From the NCBI GenBank assembly GCA_902521465.1, contig CABYRL010000001.1, forward strand, positions 372,001 to 436,000: a DNA stretch of 64,000 bases, in the 5' to 3' direction. Position numbers and translations under genes: made by a program. Below are positions 45,201 through 53,374 of this stretch, piece by piece. The notes below the pieces were generated by a model. The model was not told where the DNA came from. It made no database searches and saw only the letters and a program-made list of their open reading frames with translations. Source of the stretch: an uncultured Alphaproteobacteria bacterium (GTDB lineage: Bacteria; Pseudomonadota; Alphaproteobacteria; HIMB59). Numbering within the stretch: the stretch's first letter is position 1; every line of letters starts with the position of its first letter.

Positions 45201-45649
45201 CTTCACATGGTTTATTAGTTAGTGAAAAAGGTATAGCTAATTTGGATACTTCTACTCAAGATTACAGTCTACTTTTGGGAGAAGATATTGAAATGGGAGG
45301 CCAACAAGTAAATTATGATCAAAGTATTAATTCACTAGTTATTGAAAAGGAGTGGAGAGCTTTAAATTTAAATAATATTAAAAAATTCGCAGAATTACTG
45401 AAAAAGAATGCAGAGATTATATTTGAGGTCACAAGAAAAGTGGAAAATACTATTTTAAGTAAAATTAATATGGAGCTTGTTGAGTCCCAAGAGAAATTAC
45501 AGGAGGAAAAGAAACAAGGTTTAGATCCTTTTGATAAAGATTTAAAAGGAGAGACCTCATTAATGGAACCTTGTTTTATAGTGGCCTTACGAGAAATCAT
45601 GCAAAAAGCTTCAACTAATGAGATAAAGATAACTTCAAAAAGACATTGA
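42197..45649 (+). CDS. Giant actin/Hsp70-like ATPase
   Basis: 1150 residues, no signal peptide. The first ~570 residues are unlike any family I recognise. From about residue 588 an actin/Hsp70 fold is clear: phosphate-1 loop KIGIDFGTTNTCVYF (about 588-602), phosphate-2 loop ITIDIGGQTSDVSIW (about 806-820) and the adenosine motif ITICLGGKAS (about 946-955). The C-terminal ~130 residues are helical and charged. The large N-terminal extension is not seen in DnaK, MreB or ParM; SrfB-type virulence proteins are large actin-like proteins and may be distant relatives. It probably cycles ATP to drive assembly or remodelling with the tubulin-like protein. Both neighbouring genes overlap it by 4 bases. 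Confidence 0.8.
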   Translation: MKSLLPPLKDDHAVVKPASSGEWVLDDNSLLKRISDGLKTTEFDYNAEDLISIPDVWARTAVVKNALFDESHSLHKRIQSEWRGLIGLIALASYHKMNLSVDLVNIESLKSAPFKTETKVNEIDGNFGAVLNAILPNTVLAQGMNWSEIGAIKIDQRPVGLIVPSTLVCPTKFYSGIVKEIPWFDGKQLIDPSIASDIKPEELLVLKNYLTTLESSMANATISDRYSFDGILGELKKFKDSCEKRVSSYSSGLLDIQGFKRSAINLTLPNHPIYDALKLISEFDAGGQHAYETLIKPRSELGSFVQGFILIDPDMPNLIGRSASDIRIWDTISIEKINKDKKTKNQLVKSLELEKYILVSPEDIFTDKICIFPPETESIIEHSNQIDRQYLYPLKSTILSIFSPDYIRDNCKIIDNGTSFMVSLRVNLHDHLNNKFEYTITREYLEKDVVSYLDQPEIAAVWPNFKHPKWEQYFFYYSGNLQAMVAPRLLFSINDLKKELSNQNTFKEVKKILNNLDQGKSRLTKRVGIVETSIVNELHLTKNPPEALVCDCTSNTEIRTYVSNEDRSQIGLLIFPPYNEVITNNSTGKIGIDFGTTNTCVYFRKSEEPPVPISFNNRLHSPFEIDISNDRISYVLREFIPAKNISVPYLTIAKDRQFNQNKSDLSNNLHIWHSAIYFVGDLINSLTDIAKPVSGNLQFNLKWSQSPEDRKRIETYLGQVGVQALAEVFCNGIDTDNLEWYFSYPEAFSPDQLRSFKKLFASSVNKVLDPLGENPKNYDINYKSESLTSALYFASHKEAAFTESVITIDIGGQTSDVSIWQSRKLLWRSSVQIAGRHILIDFLTKNIDLIKDIAIEDKMIDESFPLLQSIQKELSTDEIRNAVEVMVNSDLFAKGMATRFHIIDGQDSGKNLKTISELSLCGILYYVGQVIENLASSKKYNPKSSKSITICLGGKASLIYKSIFEDSDDQTGIKKLFADASNGSISPDQIQFTFSDNPKHEASHGLLVSEKGIANLDTSTQDYSLLLGEDIEMGGQQVNYDQSINSLVIEKEWRALNLNNIKKFAELLKKNAEIIFEVTRKVENTILSKINMELVESQEKLQEEKKQGLDPFDKDLKGETSLMEPCFIVALREIMQKASTNEIKITSKRH

Positions 45650-47934
45650 AAATACGATTATTACAAGCATTTTTGATAAGTATTTTAATCTTAACTACAC
45701 CAAAGATAATTGCAGAGGAAAGCGAAAATCTCACATGCTTTAAAGAAATAATTTCTAAATCAGAGGCTGTTATTGGCACTGGATGGGCTTTCGTGATTTC
45801 ATCATCAGATGATAATGACTTACAATTAGAAAATTTTCTTCAACAAAAAGATACCAAAAACCCTCTTAGAGAGTCTAAAGGTAAACAAGTTTTAATTAAT
45901 TGCTCTAATTTTTCTAGCCCCGAAGAATTATATAAAAAATTAAAAGATAATTTTTCTCAATACATTAAAGACGAAACTAAAATTGAAGAACCAGCAAAAG
46001 ACATTCAAGGCAATGGTAATATTGAAATTTTTAGAGATGTAAAACCCGAGTCAAAGAAAGATAAATTACCACCAAATAACGAAATTCCAGAACTAACAAT
46101 CCAAAAAGAAAAAATAAATATAAAAACCGAAACTGATGAATTGATCAACTCAATAACTAAAATAAGAGAACTATTTATAGATTTTGAACTAAATCAAGCT
46201 CCATATAGGGAAGCATCATCAGAATTAATAAAAATGGTCAAACAAAAATGGATATCAATAAGAAAAGATTCGTGTGAACAAAGTGATAAAAAATCAACAA
46301 TTGATAAATGTGAGGAAAAACTAGATAAAATTAAATCCTTTAAAGATGAAAACCTACCGATATTAAAAAATATCCAAACTTTTAAAAGTAATAAAACAAA
46401 CATAGATACCTGTTTTAACAGTGAGGGTTTTAACAACACAAACTGTGATTCAATTGAAAAAATTAGTAGTGAAAAATCATCTGAATATTTAGAAAATTTA
46501 ATATTACAAAAAAAAGAAAAGGTGGAATACTTTGACAAAGTATATTTTGGAATGCTAGAGAGTGATTTTGTTTATGAAGAATTTGTATTAATAATAGATA
46601 ATTACGTAGAAGAAACACTAAAACCGTTTATAAGTGAAACGCGGTATGAAATAGAAGAAGAGATAAATAAAAGAGAAAAAGAGGAAAAAATACGAAAAGA
46701 TAATGAAAAAAAAGAGGAGGCAATAAGACAAAAAAATGAATTTATTGAACTCTTAAAAAATCAATCAAAGTTTAATCCCATTGACATTAATATTGAAAAA
46801 ACTCTTTTAGAGTCAACTAATTTAATAAATAAAAAAGTGAACACCGGAGATTTAGAAGAGCTTCAATCCTATGAAGATAAAATTTTAGATTTAATTCAAG
46901 ATATTGAAGAGAAAATCCAATATATCAAATCACAAGATGATATTGATCAAATAATTTCTAATATTAAGAATATAGAAAAATACAAAAAATATAAAAGTGA
47001 CAGTGAAGTAAAAGATATTATTAAAGATCTAGATAATGAAAAAAATAAGAGATCTAATTTTATTGATCAGTTTGATTCCACTTTAAGTAAATTAATCGAA
47101 CGGAAAAGCTCATTCCAAACTGAAAAACAACTTCTTGAAAATTCAAGCAATATGCAAGATAAACTAGAAAATAAAATTGAAAATCTACAAAATAAAAATA
47201 CTACTTTAGTTAAAGATCTTGAATCAATATCTAAATCTAAACGAAATTATATGCTGCTATTTATCTTAACGTTAATAGGTTTACTAGGGTTTACAGCATT
47301 TTATATTTACAGGTTTACACAAAATAGAAGCTCAGCTGACCACACACTTCGATCATCATTTAATGAACAATATAAGCAGATTATAAATGAAAATAAAATT
47401 TTAAAACAGGAATTAGATAAAATTAAGACTCAAATACAATCAAGAGAAAAAATAACTACACCTTTGAAAGAAAGAACTTTTAAATCAAGATTTGATGATA
47501 AACAAACTCAAGAGACAAAACCTAAAATTAGTCCTCTAAATGAAATGTTATCTTTTTATGAACGTGTTTTAAGAGATCCTAATAAAATTGACACTTTTAT
47601 AAATACCTATCAAGCAATTGCTCTTGATCGACAAAGTAGAATAATATCACAAGGAGAAACAATTCTAATTAAAGATAATAAGGGATTTTCAAAATCTAAT
47701 TTCTGGTTGGTTTTTATTGACAATAGATACATTCTCTTACCTGGAAGAACATTAAATGTAAATGTCTCATCTTTAATTGCAGATAATTACAGATATGCTC
47801 GTGATCTTTTAAGTGGTATTTTTTCATATAAGCTAGGCAATGAGTTTAAAATGTTGCAATTTGCTGAATTAGAAAAAAACGGTGACTCGTTTAAAGTTGT
47901 TGCTGAAGGCTCATTAAGTTTACCACAAACATAA
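45646..47934 (+). CDS. Membrane-anchored coiled-coil protein, last gene of the cytoskeleton-like operon
   Basis: 762 residues starting at a TTG that overlaps the previous stop (TTGA). A signal peptide (about 1-24) is followed by a short domain with two Cys. Long Lys/Glu-rich coiled coils span about 150-530. One membrane helix (about 535-556, MLLFILTLIGLLGFTAFYIY) is followed by a cytoplasmic coiled coil and a C-terminal ~130-residue mixed domain (LSFYERVLRDPNKID, NFWLVFIDNRYILLPG). It thus spans from periplasm to cytoplasm and could link envelope components to the tubulin- and actin-like proteins. No full-length family recognised. Confidence 0.7.
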   Translation: MKIRLLQAFLISILILTTPKIIAEESENLTCFKEIISKSEAVIGTGWAFVISSSDDNDLQLENFLQQKDTKNPLRESKGKQVLINCSNFSSPEELYKKLKDNFSQYIKDETKIEEPAKDIQGNGNIEIFRDVKPESKKDKLPPNNEIPELTIQKEKINIKTETDELINSITKIRELFIDFELNQAPYREASSELIKMVKQKWISIRKDSCEQSDKKSTIDKCEEKLDKIKSFKDENLPILKNIQTFKSNKTNIDTCFNSEGFNNTNCDSIEKISSEKSSEYLENLILQKKEKVEYFDKVYFGMLESDFVYEEFVLIIDNYVEETLKPFISETRYEIEEEINKREKEEKIRKDNEKKEEAIRQKNEFIELLKNQSKFNPIDINIEKTLLESTNLINKKVNTGDLEELQSYEDKILDLIQDIEEKIQYIKSQDDIDQIISNIKNIEKYKKYKSDSEVKDIIKDLDNEKNKRSNFIDQFDSTLSKLIERKSSFQTEKQLLENSSNMQDKLENKIENLQNKNTTLVKDLESISKSKRNYMLLFILTLIGLLGFTAFYIYRFTQNRSSADHTLRSSFNEQYKQIINENKILKQELDKIKTQIQSREKITTPLKERTFKSRFDDKQTQETKPKISPLNEMLSFYERVLRDPNKIDTFINTYQAIALDRQSRIISQGETILIKDNKGFSKSNFWLVFIDNRYILLPGRTLNVNVSSLIADNYRYARDLLSGIFSYKLGNEFKMLQFAELEKNGDSFKVVAEGSLSLPQT

Positions 47935-48056
47935 GCTTAATATCCAAAATAATGTTTGTTTTACTAGATAATAGCCTATGCCAATATGACTTTTCCCAAT
48001 TTATTAATAGAACTTAACACTTCTGAGGTTTTTGTTATTATCCCCACCTTAAAAGA

Positions 48057-50396
48057 ATGATTAATTTTAATAAAATTGTAGTTATTGGCGCAGGAACAAT
48101 GGGCTCAGGTATTGCTGCACATCTAGCTAATTCTAATCGCCAAGTAGTTCTGCTTGATTTAAAAGGCAAAGACAAGCCTAACCAAATTTCTGAAAATGCG
48201 ATTGATCTGATCAAAAAGTCAGATCCGCCTCTATTAGTGGAAAGATCTAGAATTGATCATATAAAGCCAGGTAATCTCGATGATGATTTTAATGAGATCA
48301 AAGATGCAGACTGGGTTATAGAAGCTGTTGTTGAGCGCATCGATATTAAACATAAACTTTACTCAAAAATCGATAAAGTTCGTAGTCCCAACTCTATTAT
48401 TTCATCTAATACTTCAACAATTCCTCTATCAATTCTGACACAAGAGATGTCTGATAGCATGAAAGAAGATTTTTGTATTACTCACTTCTTTAATCCCGTT
48501 CGATTTATGAGATTATTAGAGATCGTTGAAACACCAACGATGAATAAAGACAAGATGAGTGGACTTCGTGATTTTTGTAAAAATGAGCTAGGTAAAGGAA
48601 TTGTTAATTGTAATGACACCCCTGGTTTTATTGGTAATCGAATTGGTGTGTACGCGATGCAGGTCGCGATGTATGAGGCGTTAGAACGAGGTCTTCCAGT
48701 AGAAATTGCAGATGCATTATTTGGCCGACCATTAGGAATTCCTAAAACAGGCGTTTTTGGACTCTATGATCTCATTGGAATTGACTTGATGAAAGATGTG
48801 CTTGCAAGCTTTAAAAAAGAATTACGAGAAAATGATCCTTTTATGGGTGTAGTGAAACCTCATCCTTTAGTCGAGCAGTTACTTGATAAAGGTTATAACG
48901 GAAATAAGGGCCCTGGAGGTTTTTATCAGACAACGATTGTTGAGGGTGATGAACATATTAAAGCCATGAACACTTCAGACATGAGTTATTATGATTTTGA
49001 TAAAGTAGATTTAGAAATTGCAAGAAGAGTTGAGAAAGAGGGCATCAAAGCACTTCTAGATGATGATAGTGATTATGGTCGGTATGCTTTTGCAGTATTA
49101 GCTAAAATCATAAATTATAGCGCTTTTTGCATTCCCGAGGTTTCATCAAAGGTAACAGATATAGATGATGCACTTCGTATGGGATTTAACTGGAATGAAG
49201 GGCCATTTGAATTATTAAATGATTACGGACTCACCAAATTTGTCCAGCGACTTCAAGATGAAAAACAAGAAGTACCAGAGCTACTTACAACCATGATTAG
49301 ATTAAAACAAGAGCCTTATGACTCTACTTCTTCACGCGCCTATAATCATGAAGCAGGTATGAAGTTTATCTCTAGAGGAGCGGGAGTTCGCCGATTAGGT
49401 GACCACAAAAAATATGCAAATCCATTATCTCGAAATTTTGCTGCAACTATTTGGCAATTTAATGATGAACCTCGAGAACAGAAGATACTATGTTGTGAAT
49501 TTCACACCAAGGCTAATGCTTTGAACGCAGATGCCATGAAAATTTTAGAGGAGTCTGTTAACCGTCTTGAGCAAGATAATTATCATGGACTAGTTGTTTA
49601 TAATGAGGCTATGAACTTTTCTGCAGGAGCTGATTTAAATACCATGATTGGTTTAGCTGACGTGAAAGACTGGAAAGGTATCGATAAATACCTATCTGAT
49701 TTTCAATCTTCATGTATGAAAATGAAATATGCATCGAAACCAACAGTCAGTGCGGTAGCAGGTTTAGCTATTGGAGGTGGTTTTGAAGTAGCATGTCAAA
49801 CTTCTAAGATGGTTGCTCACATGAACAGTACTTTAGGTTTAGTAGAAACAGGTGTTGGCCTAGTTCCAGGCGGTGGTGGGTGTAAAGAATTATTATGGAG
49901 ATGGGTGCAAGACAAAAAATATGTAAATAACCATGATCAAGCAGCTCTTCAAGTATTTGATATTATAGGATATGGCCTAATGGCCCATTCCCCATTGCAA
50001 GCTAAAAAGCATAAATTTTTTCTAGATGATGATATTTTTGTTTTAAATAGAGACAATCTTCTTGTGGAGGCCTTTAATCAAGTATCATTATTAAAGAATG
50101 GATATTCAGCTCCTGAAAAGCCAAAGTTCACACTAAGCGGACCTGAGGTAAAAGAGAAAATGCACCAAGTTTTATTGGATTTAGAGCAAAAAAAGATCAT
50201 TTTTGGCTATGATGTTGATATTGGTCTTCATTTAGCAACAGTACTTAGCGGGGGTGATACAACTAAATCAAAAGAATTGTCGGAAGCTGATCTATATGAT
50301 TTAGAGCGACAGTCTTTGATAAATTTAATACAATCCAATAAGACGAGGGATAGGATCCATGCAATGTTGTCTACGGGGAGAAGGCTAAAAAACTAA
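48057..50396 (+). CDS. Fused 3-hydroxyacyl-CoA dehydrogenase / enoyl-CoA hydratase
   Basis: Two-step beta-oxidation enzyme of 779 residues. The N-terminal half is the NAD-dependent dehydrogenase: VVIGAGTMGSGIAAHL (8-23), SNTSTIPLS and the THFFNPVRFMRLLEIV loop with the catalytic His. The C-terminal part from about 480 is a crotonase: FSAGADLN near 522, and AGLAIGGGFEVACQ near 571 with GVGLVPGGGG, the oxyanion-hole and catalytic segments. The order (dehydrogenase then hydratase) is the reverse of FadB/FadJ but common in proteobacterial homologues. Expression with the acyl-CoA synthetase is assured by a TAATG overlap. Confidence 0.9.
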   Translation: MINFNKIVVIGAGTMGSGIAAHLANSNRQVVLLDLKGKDKPNQISENAIDLIKKSDPPLLVERSRIDHIKPGNLDDDFNEIKDADWVIEAVVERIDIKHKLYSKIDKVRSPNSIISSNTSTIPLSILTQEMSDSMKEDFCITHFFNPVRFMRLLEIVETPTMNKDKMSGLRDFCKNELGKGIVNCNDTPGFIGNRIGVYAMQVAMYEALERGLPVEIADALFGRPLGIPKTGVFGLYDLIGIDLMKDVLASFKKELRENDPFMGVVKPHPLVEQLLDKGYNGNKGPGGFYQTTIVEGDEHIKAMNTSDMSYYDFDKVDLEIARRVEKEGIKALLDDDSDYGRYAFAVLAKIINYSAFCIPEVSSKVTDIDDALRMGFNWNEGPFELLNDYGLTKFVQRLQDEKQEVPELLTTMIRLKQEPYDSTSSRAYNHEAGMKFISRGAGVRRLGDHKKYANPLSRNFAATIWQFNDEPREQKILCCEFHTKANALNADAMKILEESVNRLEQDNYHGLVVYNEAMNFSAGADLNTMIGLADVKDWKGIDKYLSDFQSSCMKMKYASKPTVSAVAGLAIGGGFEVACQTSKMVAHMNSTLGLVETGVGLVPGGGGCKELLWRWVQDKKYVNNHDQAALQVFDIIGYGLMAHSPLQAKKHKFFLDDDIFVLNRDNLLVEAFNQVSLLKNGYSAPEKPKFTLSGPEVKEKMHQVLLDLEQKKIIFGYDVDIGLHLATVLSGGDTTKSKELSEADLYDLERQSLINLIQSNKTRDRIHAMLSTGRRLKN

Positions 50397-52021
50397 TGAA
50401 TAATTTTGAACAGGGAATGCATAAAAATGATGCAAACTTTGTTCCTTTAACTCCCATCAGTTTCCTTGATCGAATAAAAGACGTATACCCCGACTATGAA
50501 GCCATAGTATATAAAGAGAGAAAATACTCTTGGAGACAAGTTTACGATCGATGTACTCGATTTGCAAGTGCATTAACTAAAGTTGGGATTGGTAAAGGTG
50601 ATGTTGTTTCTATTATGGCAGCAAATACCCCTGAATTATTTGAAGCCCATTATTCTGTTCCTATGACAGGAGGAGTTGTTAATACAATTAATACTCGTTT
50701 AGACACCAGAACAGTTGCTTACATACTAGATCATAGTGACTGTAAAGTTTTTATAGTGGATCGACAATTTCACAATGTAGCAATTGACGCTATTGCTCAA
50801 GTTAACCGAGATATCATCGTTATTGATATCGATGACAAGCAAGCAGATTTAGGAGATATTCCATCAATTGGAAAACTAGAGTACGAAAGTTTCCTACAAA
50901 CAGGTGATGAGGGTTTTGAATGGATAAGACCTGATGATGAGTGGCAGGCTATTTCACTGAACTATACATCTGGAACAACAGGAAACCCAAAAGGTGTTGT
51001 GTACCACCACAGAGGGTCCTATTTAATGTCAATGGGAAGTATCACTGCATGGAATATGCCTAACCGGCTAACATATTTATATACAGTGCCAATGTTTCAC
51101 TGCAATGGCTGGGGGTATCCATGGACTTTGGCGATGCTCCATGCCCGTGTAATATTTATACGAAATATTGTTGTTAAAGAAATTTTCGAATTAATTGATA
51201 AATATGAGGTGACTCACTTTGGAGGTGCTCCTATCGTATTAAATATGATAGCAAATGCTCCTTCAGATGATCAAAAAGCATTGAAAAATAAGGTTTATGT
51301 TATGACTGCTGGTGCACCGCCCCCTAGTTCAATTCTTCAAAAAATGGAGTCTTTAGGCTTTGAGGTTATGCATGTATATGGACTGACTGAAACTTACGGT
51401 CATGTTGTTCATTGTGCTTGGAATAAGGACTGGGATAATCTAGCAGATGAAAAGCGATCTGAGCTCAAAGCCTATCAAGGAGTTCGCTATCCGCACACAG
51501 AAATGGTATCGGTCATGAACCCAGAAACACTCGAACCTGTACCATCCGATGGAGAAACTATGGGGGAGATTATGATCCGAGGAAATACTGTCATGATGGG
51601 GTACTACAAAAATGAAGAGGCAACTAAAGAGTCGATGAAAAGCGGATGGTTTCACTCGGGCGACTTAGCAGTAATGCACCCTAGTGGATATATTCAAGTT
51701 AAAGATAGATCAAAAGATATTATTATTAGTGGTGGTGAAAATATATCATCTGTAGAAATTGAAAATATTATTACAAAGCACCCTGCAGTATCATTAGCAG
51801 CAGTTGTTGCTAGACCTGATGAAAAATGGGGTGAGACACCCTGTGCTTTTATAGAGTTAATTGAAGGTCAAACGGTAGAAGAAGATGAGTTAAAGAAATT
51901 CTGCAGAGAGCACTTAGCTGGTTTTAAAATGCCCAAAACTTTTGTATTCCAAGTCTTACCAAAAACATCAACTGGTAAAATTCAAAAGTACGAGTTAAGA
52001 GAAACAGTCAAAAATCTTTAA
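50396..52021 (+). CDS. AMP-forming acyl-CoA synthetase
   Basis: 541-residue ANL-superfamily ligase that activates a carboxylic acid with ATP and joins it to CoA. The P-loop YTSGTTGNPKG is at about residues 189-199, YGLTETYG is the A5 motif, WFHSGDLAV and DRSKDIIISGGENIS are A7/A8, and KTSTGKIQKYELR holds the catalytic Lys. It resembles medium/long-chain and methylthiopropionate-type synthetases (PMFHCNGWGYPW), so a fatty acid or 3-methylthiopropionate are possible substrates. It overlaps the fused beta-oxidation gene by one base. Confidence 0.9.
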   Translation: MNNFEQGMHKNDANFVPLTPISFLDRIKDVYPDYEAIVYKERKYSWRQVYDRCTRFASALTKVGIGKGDVVSIMAANTPELFEAHYSVPMTGGVVNTINTRLDTRTVAYILDHSDCKVFIVDRQFHNVAIDAIAQVNRDIIVIDIDDKQADLGDIPSIGKLEYESFLQTGDEGFEWIRPDDEWQAISLNYTSGTTGNPKGVVYHHRGSYLMSMGSITAWNMPNRLTYLYTVPMFHCNGWGYPWTLAMLHARVIFIRNIVVKEIFELIDKYEVTHFGGAPIVLNMIANAPSDDQKALKNKVYVMTAGAPPPSSILQKMESLGFEVMHVYGLTETYGHVVHCAWNKDWDNLADEKRSELKAYQGVRYPHTEMVSVMNPETLEPVPSDGETMGEIMIRGNTVMMGYYKNEEATKESMKSGWFHSGDLAVMHPSGYIQVKDRSKDIIISGGENISSVEIENIITKHPAVSLAAVVARPDEKWGETPCAFIELIEGQTVEEDELKKFCREHLAGFKMPKTFVFQVLPKTSTGKIQKYELRETVKNL

Positions 52022-52218
52022 TTTAATTTTTTATTTTTATCTTCAGTATTTATCACTTTAATAGCTTTTAGTTTTTTATAACACATGTAACAGACAAGAT
52101 TATGATGACTTTTAATTAAATTTTGAACTTTCTTAGGTGCTGTTCGAATTTCAGATTCAATATACACACTGTCCATGACTGACAACTCTCCCTCACAATA
52201 TTTGCATTTCTCAGCCAT
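52018..52218 (-). CDS. Small zinc-ribbon protein
   Basis: 66 residues with two CxxC knuckles, CKYCEG and CYMCYKK, separated by about 35 residues, so it probably binds one zinc in the cytoplasm. It lies 2 bases downstream of the photolyase-like small gene on the same strand. Its end overlaps the tail of the acyl-CoA synthetase gene by 4 bases. No family recognised. Confidence 0.5.
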   Translation of the reverse strand: MAEKCKYCEGELSVMDSVYIESEIRTAPKKVQNLIKSHHNLVCYMCYKKLKAIKVINTEDKNKKLN

Positions 52219-52220
52219 GA

Positions 52221-52616
52221 CTAATATTTTAAATTTTTCTTAATTTTGTTCCAATACTGAAAAAATCTTTTTGCTGGATGAAGATAATTCTCCTGCAATA
52301 AGAAGTAATCGGGTAACTGCTCTAAATCATATTTTTCACCTAATTTTTGAAATAAATTTTGGTAAATAGGTCTAAAAGTAGATTTTGTTATAATTTTGGA
52401 TATGGTGTTTTGGTTATGAATTTCTTGCAATATTTCATATGTATTACCTCTATAGATTTCAGCCCCTGCCTCTTTGGCTAAAAAGTATCTATTTTCAATG
52501 ATTTTGTCACTAAGCTCATAGCCTTCAGTTAAAGTATCATCAAAGATGTAAACAGGATTACCCTCAATACCGGCTGGCACTCTCATAAACTCGTCATATA
52601 AATAAATTAAGTTCAT
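52221..52616 (-). CDS. Photolyase N-terminal-like domain protein
   Basis: 131 residues. It reads like the alpha/beta antenna domain of a photolyase: a strand ending VYIFDDTL, a helix with LSDKIIENRYFLAKEAGAEIYRG, then helices ending FFQYWNKIKKNL. Alone the call is weak. It is strengthened by the 4-base overlap with the FAD-domain gene directly upstream. If correct, the normal domain order of photolyase (alpha/beta then FAD) is reversed and split over two genes. Confidence 0.5.
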   Translation of the reverse strand: MNLIYLYDEFMRVPAGIEGNPVYIFDDTLTEGYELSDKIIENRYFLAKEAGAEIYRGNTYEILQEIHNQNTISKIITKSTFRPIYQNLFQKLGEKYDLEQLPDYFLLQENYLHPAKRFFQYWNKIKKNLKY

Positions 52617-53350
52617 AAATTGGGAAAGAGCCTCGAGCTAATTTCTTCATAGCTGCCATCTATTTCTCTATTCTTCTCAGGTATAATATCTATGCTTTTG
52701 TGACAGTATTTGTGAACATTTTCTAAATTAAATATATAAGGTTTTCCTGCAAAGGTACTCGCGATCCACTGCCAAGAGAAGTTATTACTTGCAATATCTC
52801 CATCCAGTAAATGACTCATAAAAAACTTTGCTCCAGCCTGCCACTTCACTCTTCTAAAGTGAATAATATAAGAAGCCAAATACATACGTGCATGGTTATG
52901 AATGTACCCAGTGCTAGTGAGTTGCTCGATGAAAATATTAATAATCTGTGTTGGTGTTGTTGCTGACATAACATCCTCAGGCAAGTTATCTTGATATTCT
53001 TGAGCTTGAAATCCAGTTTTATATTCTTCTACATCTGTCCATAGTTGATCAGGTTGATGGTAGGCATAGCTTCTCCAAAAATCTCTCCATGCTAATTCTT
53101 GAATAAACTTTTCACTCTCAACAAAATTATATTTTTCTCGAATATATTGATAGAGCTCTTTGTTAGTGATGATTCCATATTTTATATGGGCTGATAATCT
53201 TGAAATTTGTCCATTCAAAAAGTTTCTTGTTTTTGCATAGAGAGCAGGATTAAAAGAATTGAATTTTTCTAGTGCATCATGTCTTGATAACATTGAGCTA
53301 TTCGAATTTTTCGATATTGGTATTAGATCTTGAACACTTGAGATTTTCAC
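52613..53350 (-). CDS. FAD-binding domain of DNA photolyase/cryptochrome family
   Basis: 245 residues corresponding to the helical FAD domain of photolyases. Typical segments are SRHDALEKFNSFNP, ELAWRDFWRSYAYHQP, the FAD-contact run TGYIHNHARMYLASY, then HLLDGDIASNNFSWQWIAS and GKPYIFNLENV. The alpha/beta domain normally found before it is absent. Full photolyases are ~450-500 residues, so this is a stand-alone FAD domain. It could repair UV dimers with FADH as cofactor or act as a light sensor. It is co-transcribed with the small gene at 52221. Confidence 0.8.
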   Translation of the reverse strand: MKISSVQDLIPISKNSNSSMLSRHDALEKFNSFNPALYAKTRNFLNGQISRLSAHIKYGIITNKELYQYIREKYNFVESEKFIQELAWRDFWRSYAYHQPDQLWTDVEEYKTGFQAQEYQDNLPEDVMSATTPTQIINIFIEQLTSTGYIHNHARMYLASYIIHFRRVKWQAGAKFFMSHLLDGDIASNNFSWQWIASTFAGKPYIFNLENVHKYCHKSIDIIPEKNREIDGSYEEISSRLFPNL

Positions 53351-53374
53351 TTTTAATTATACATAAAATCTGTG

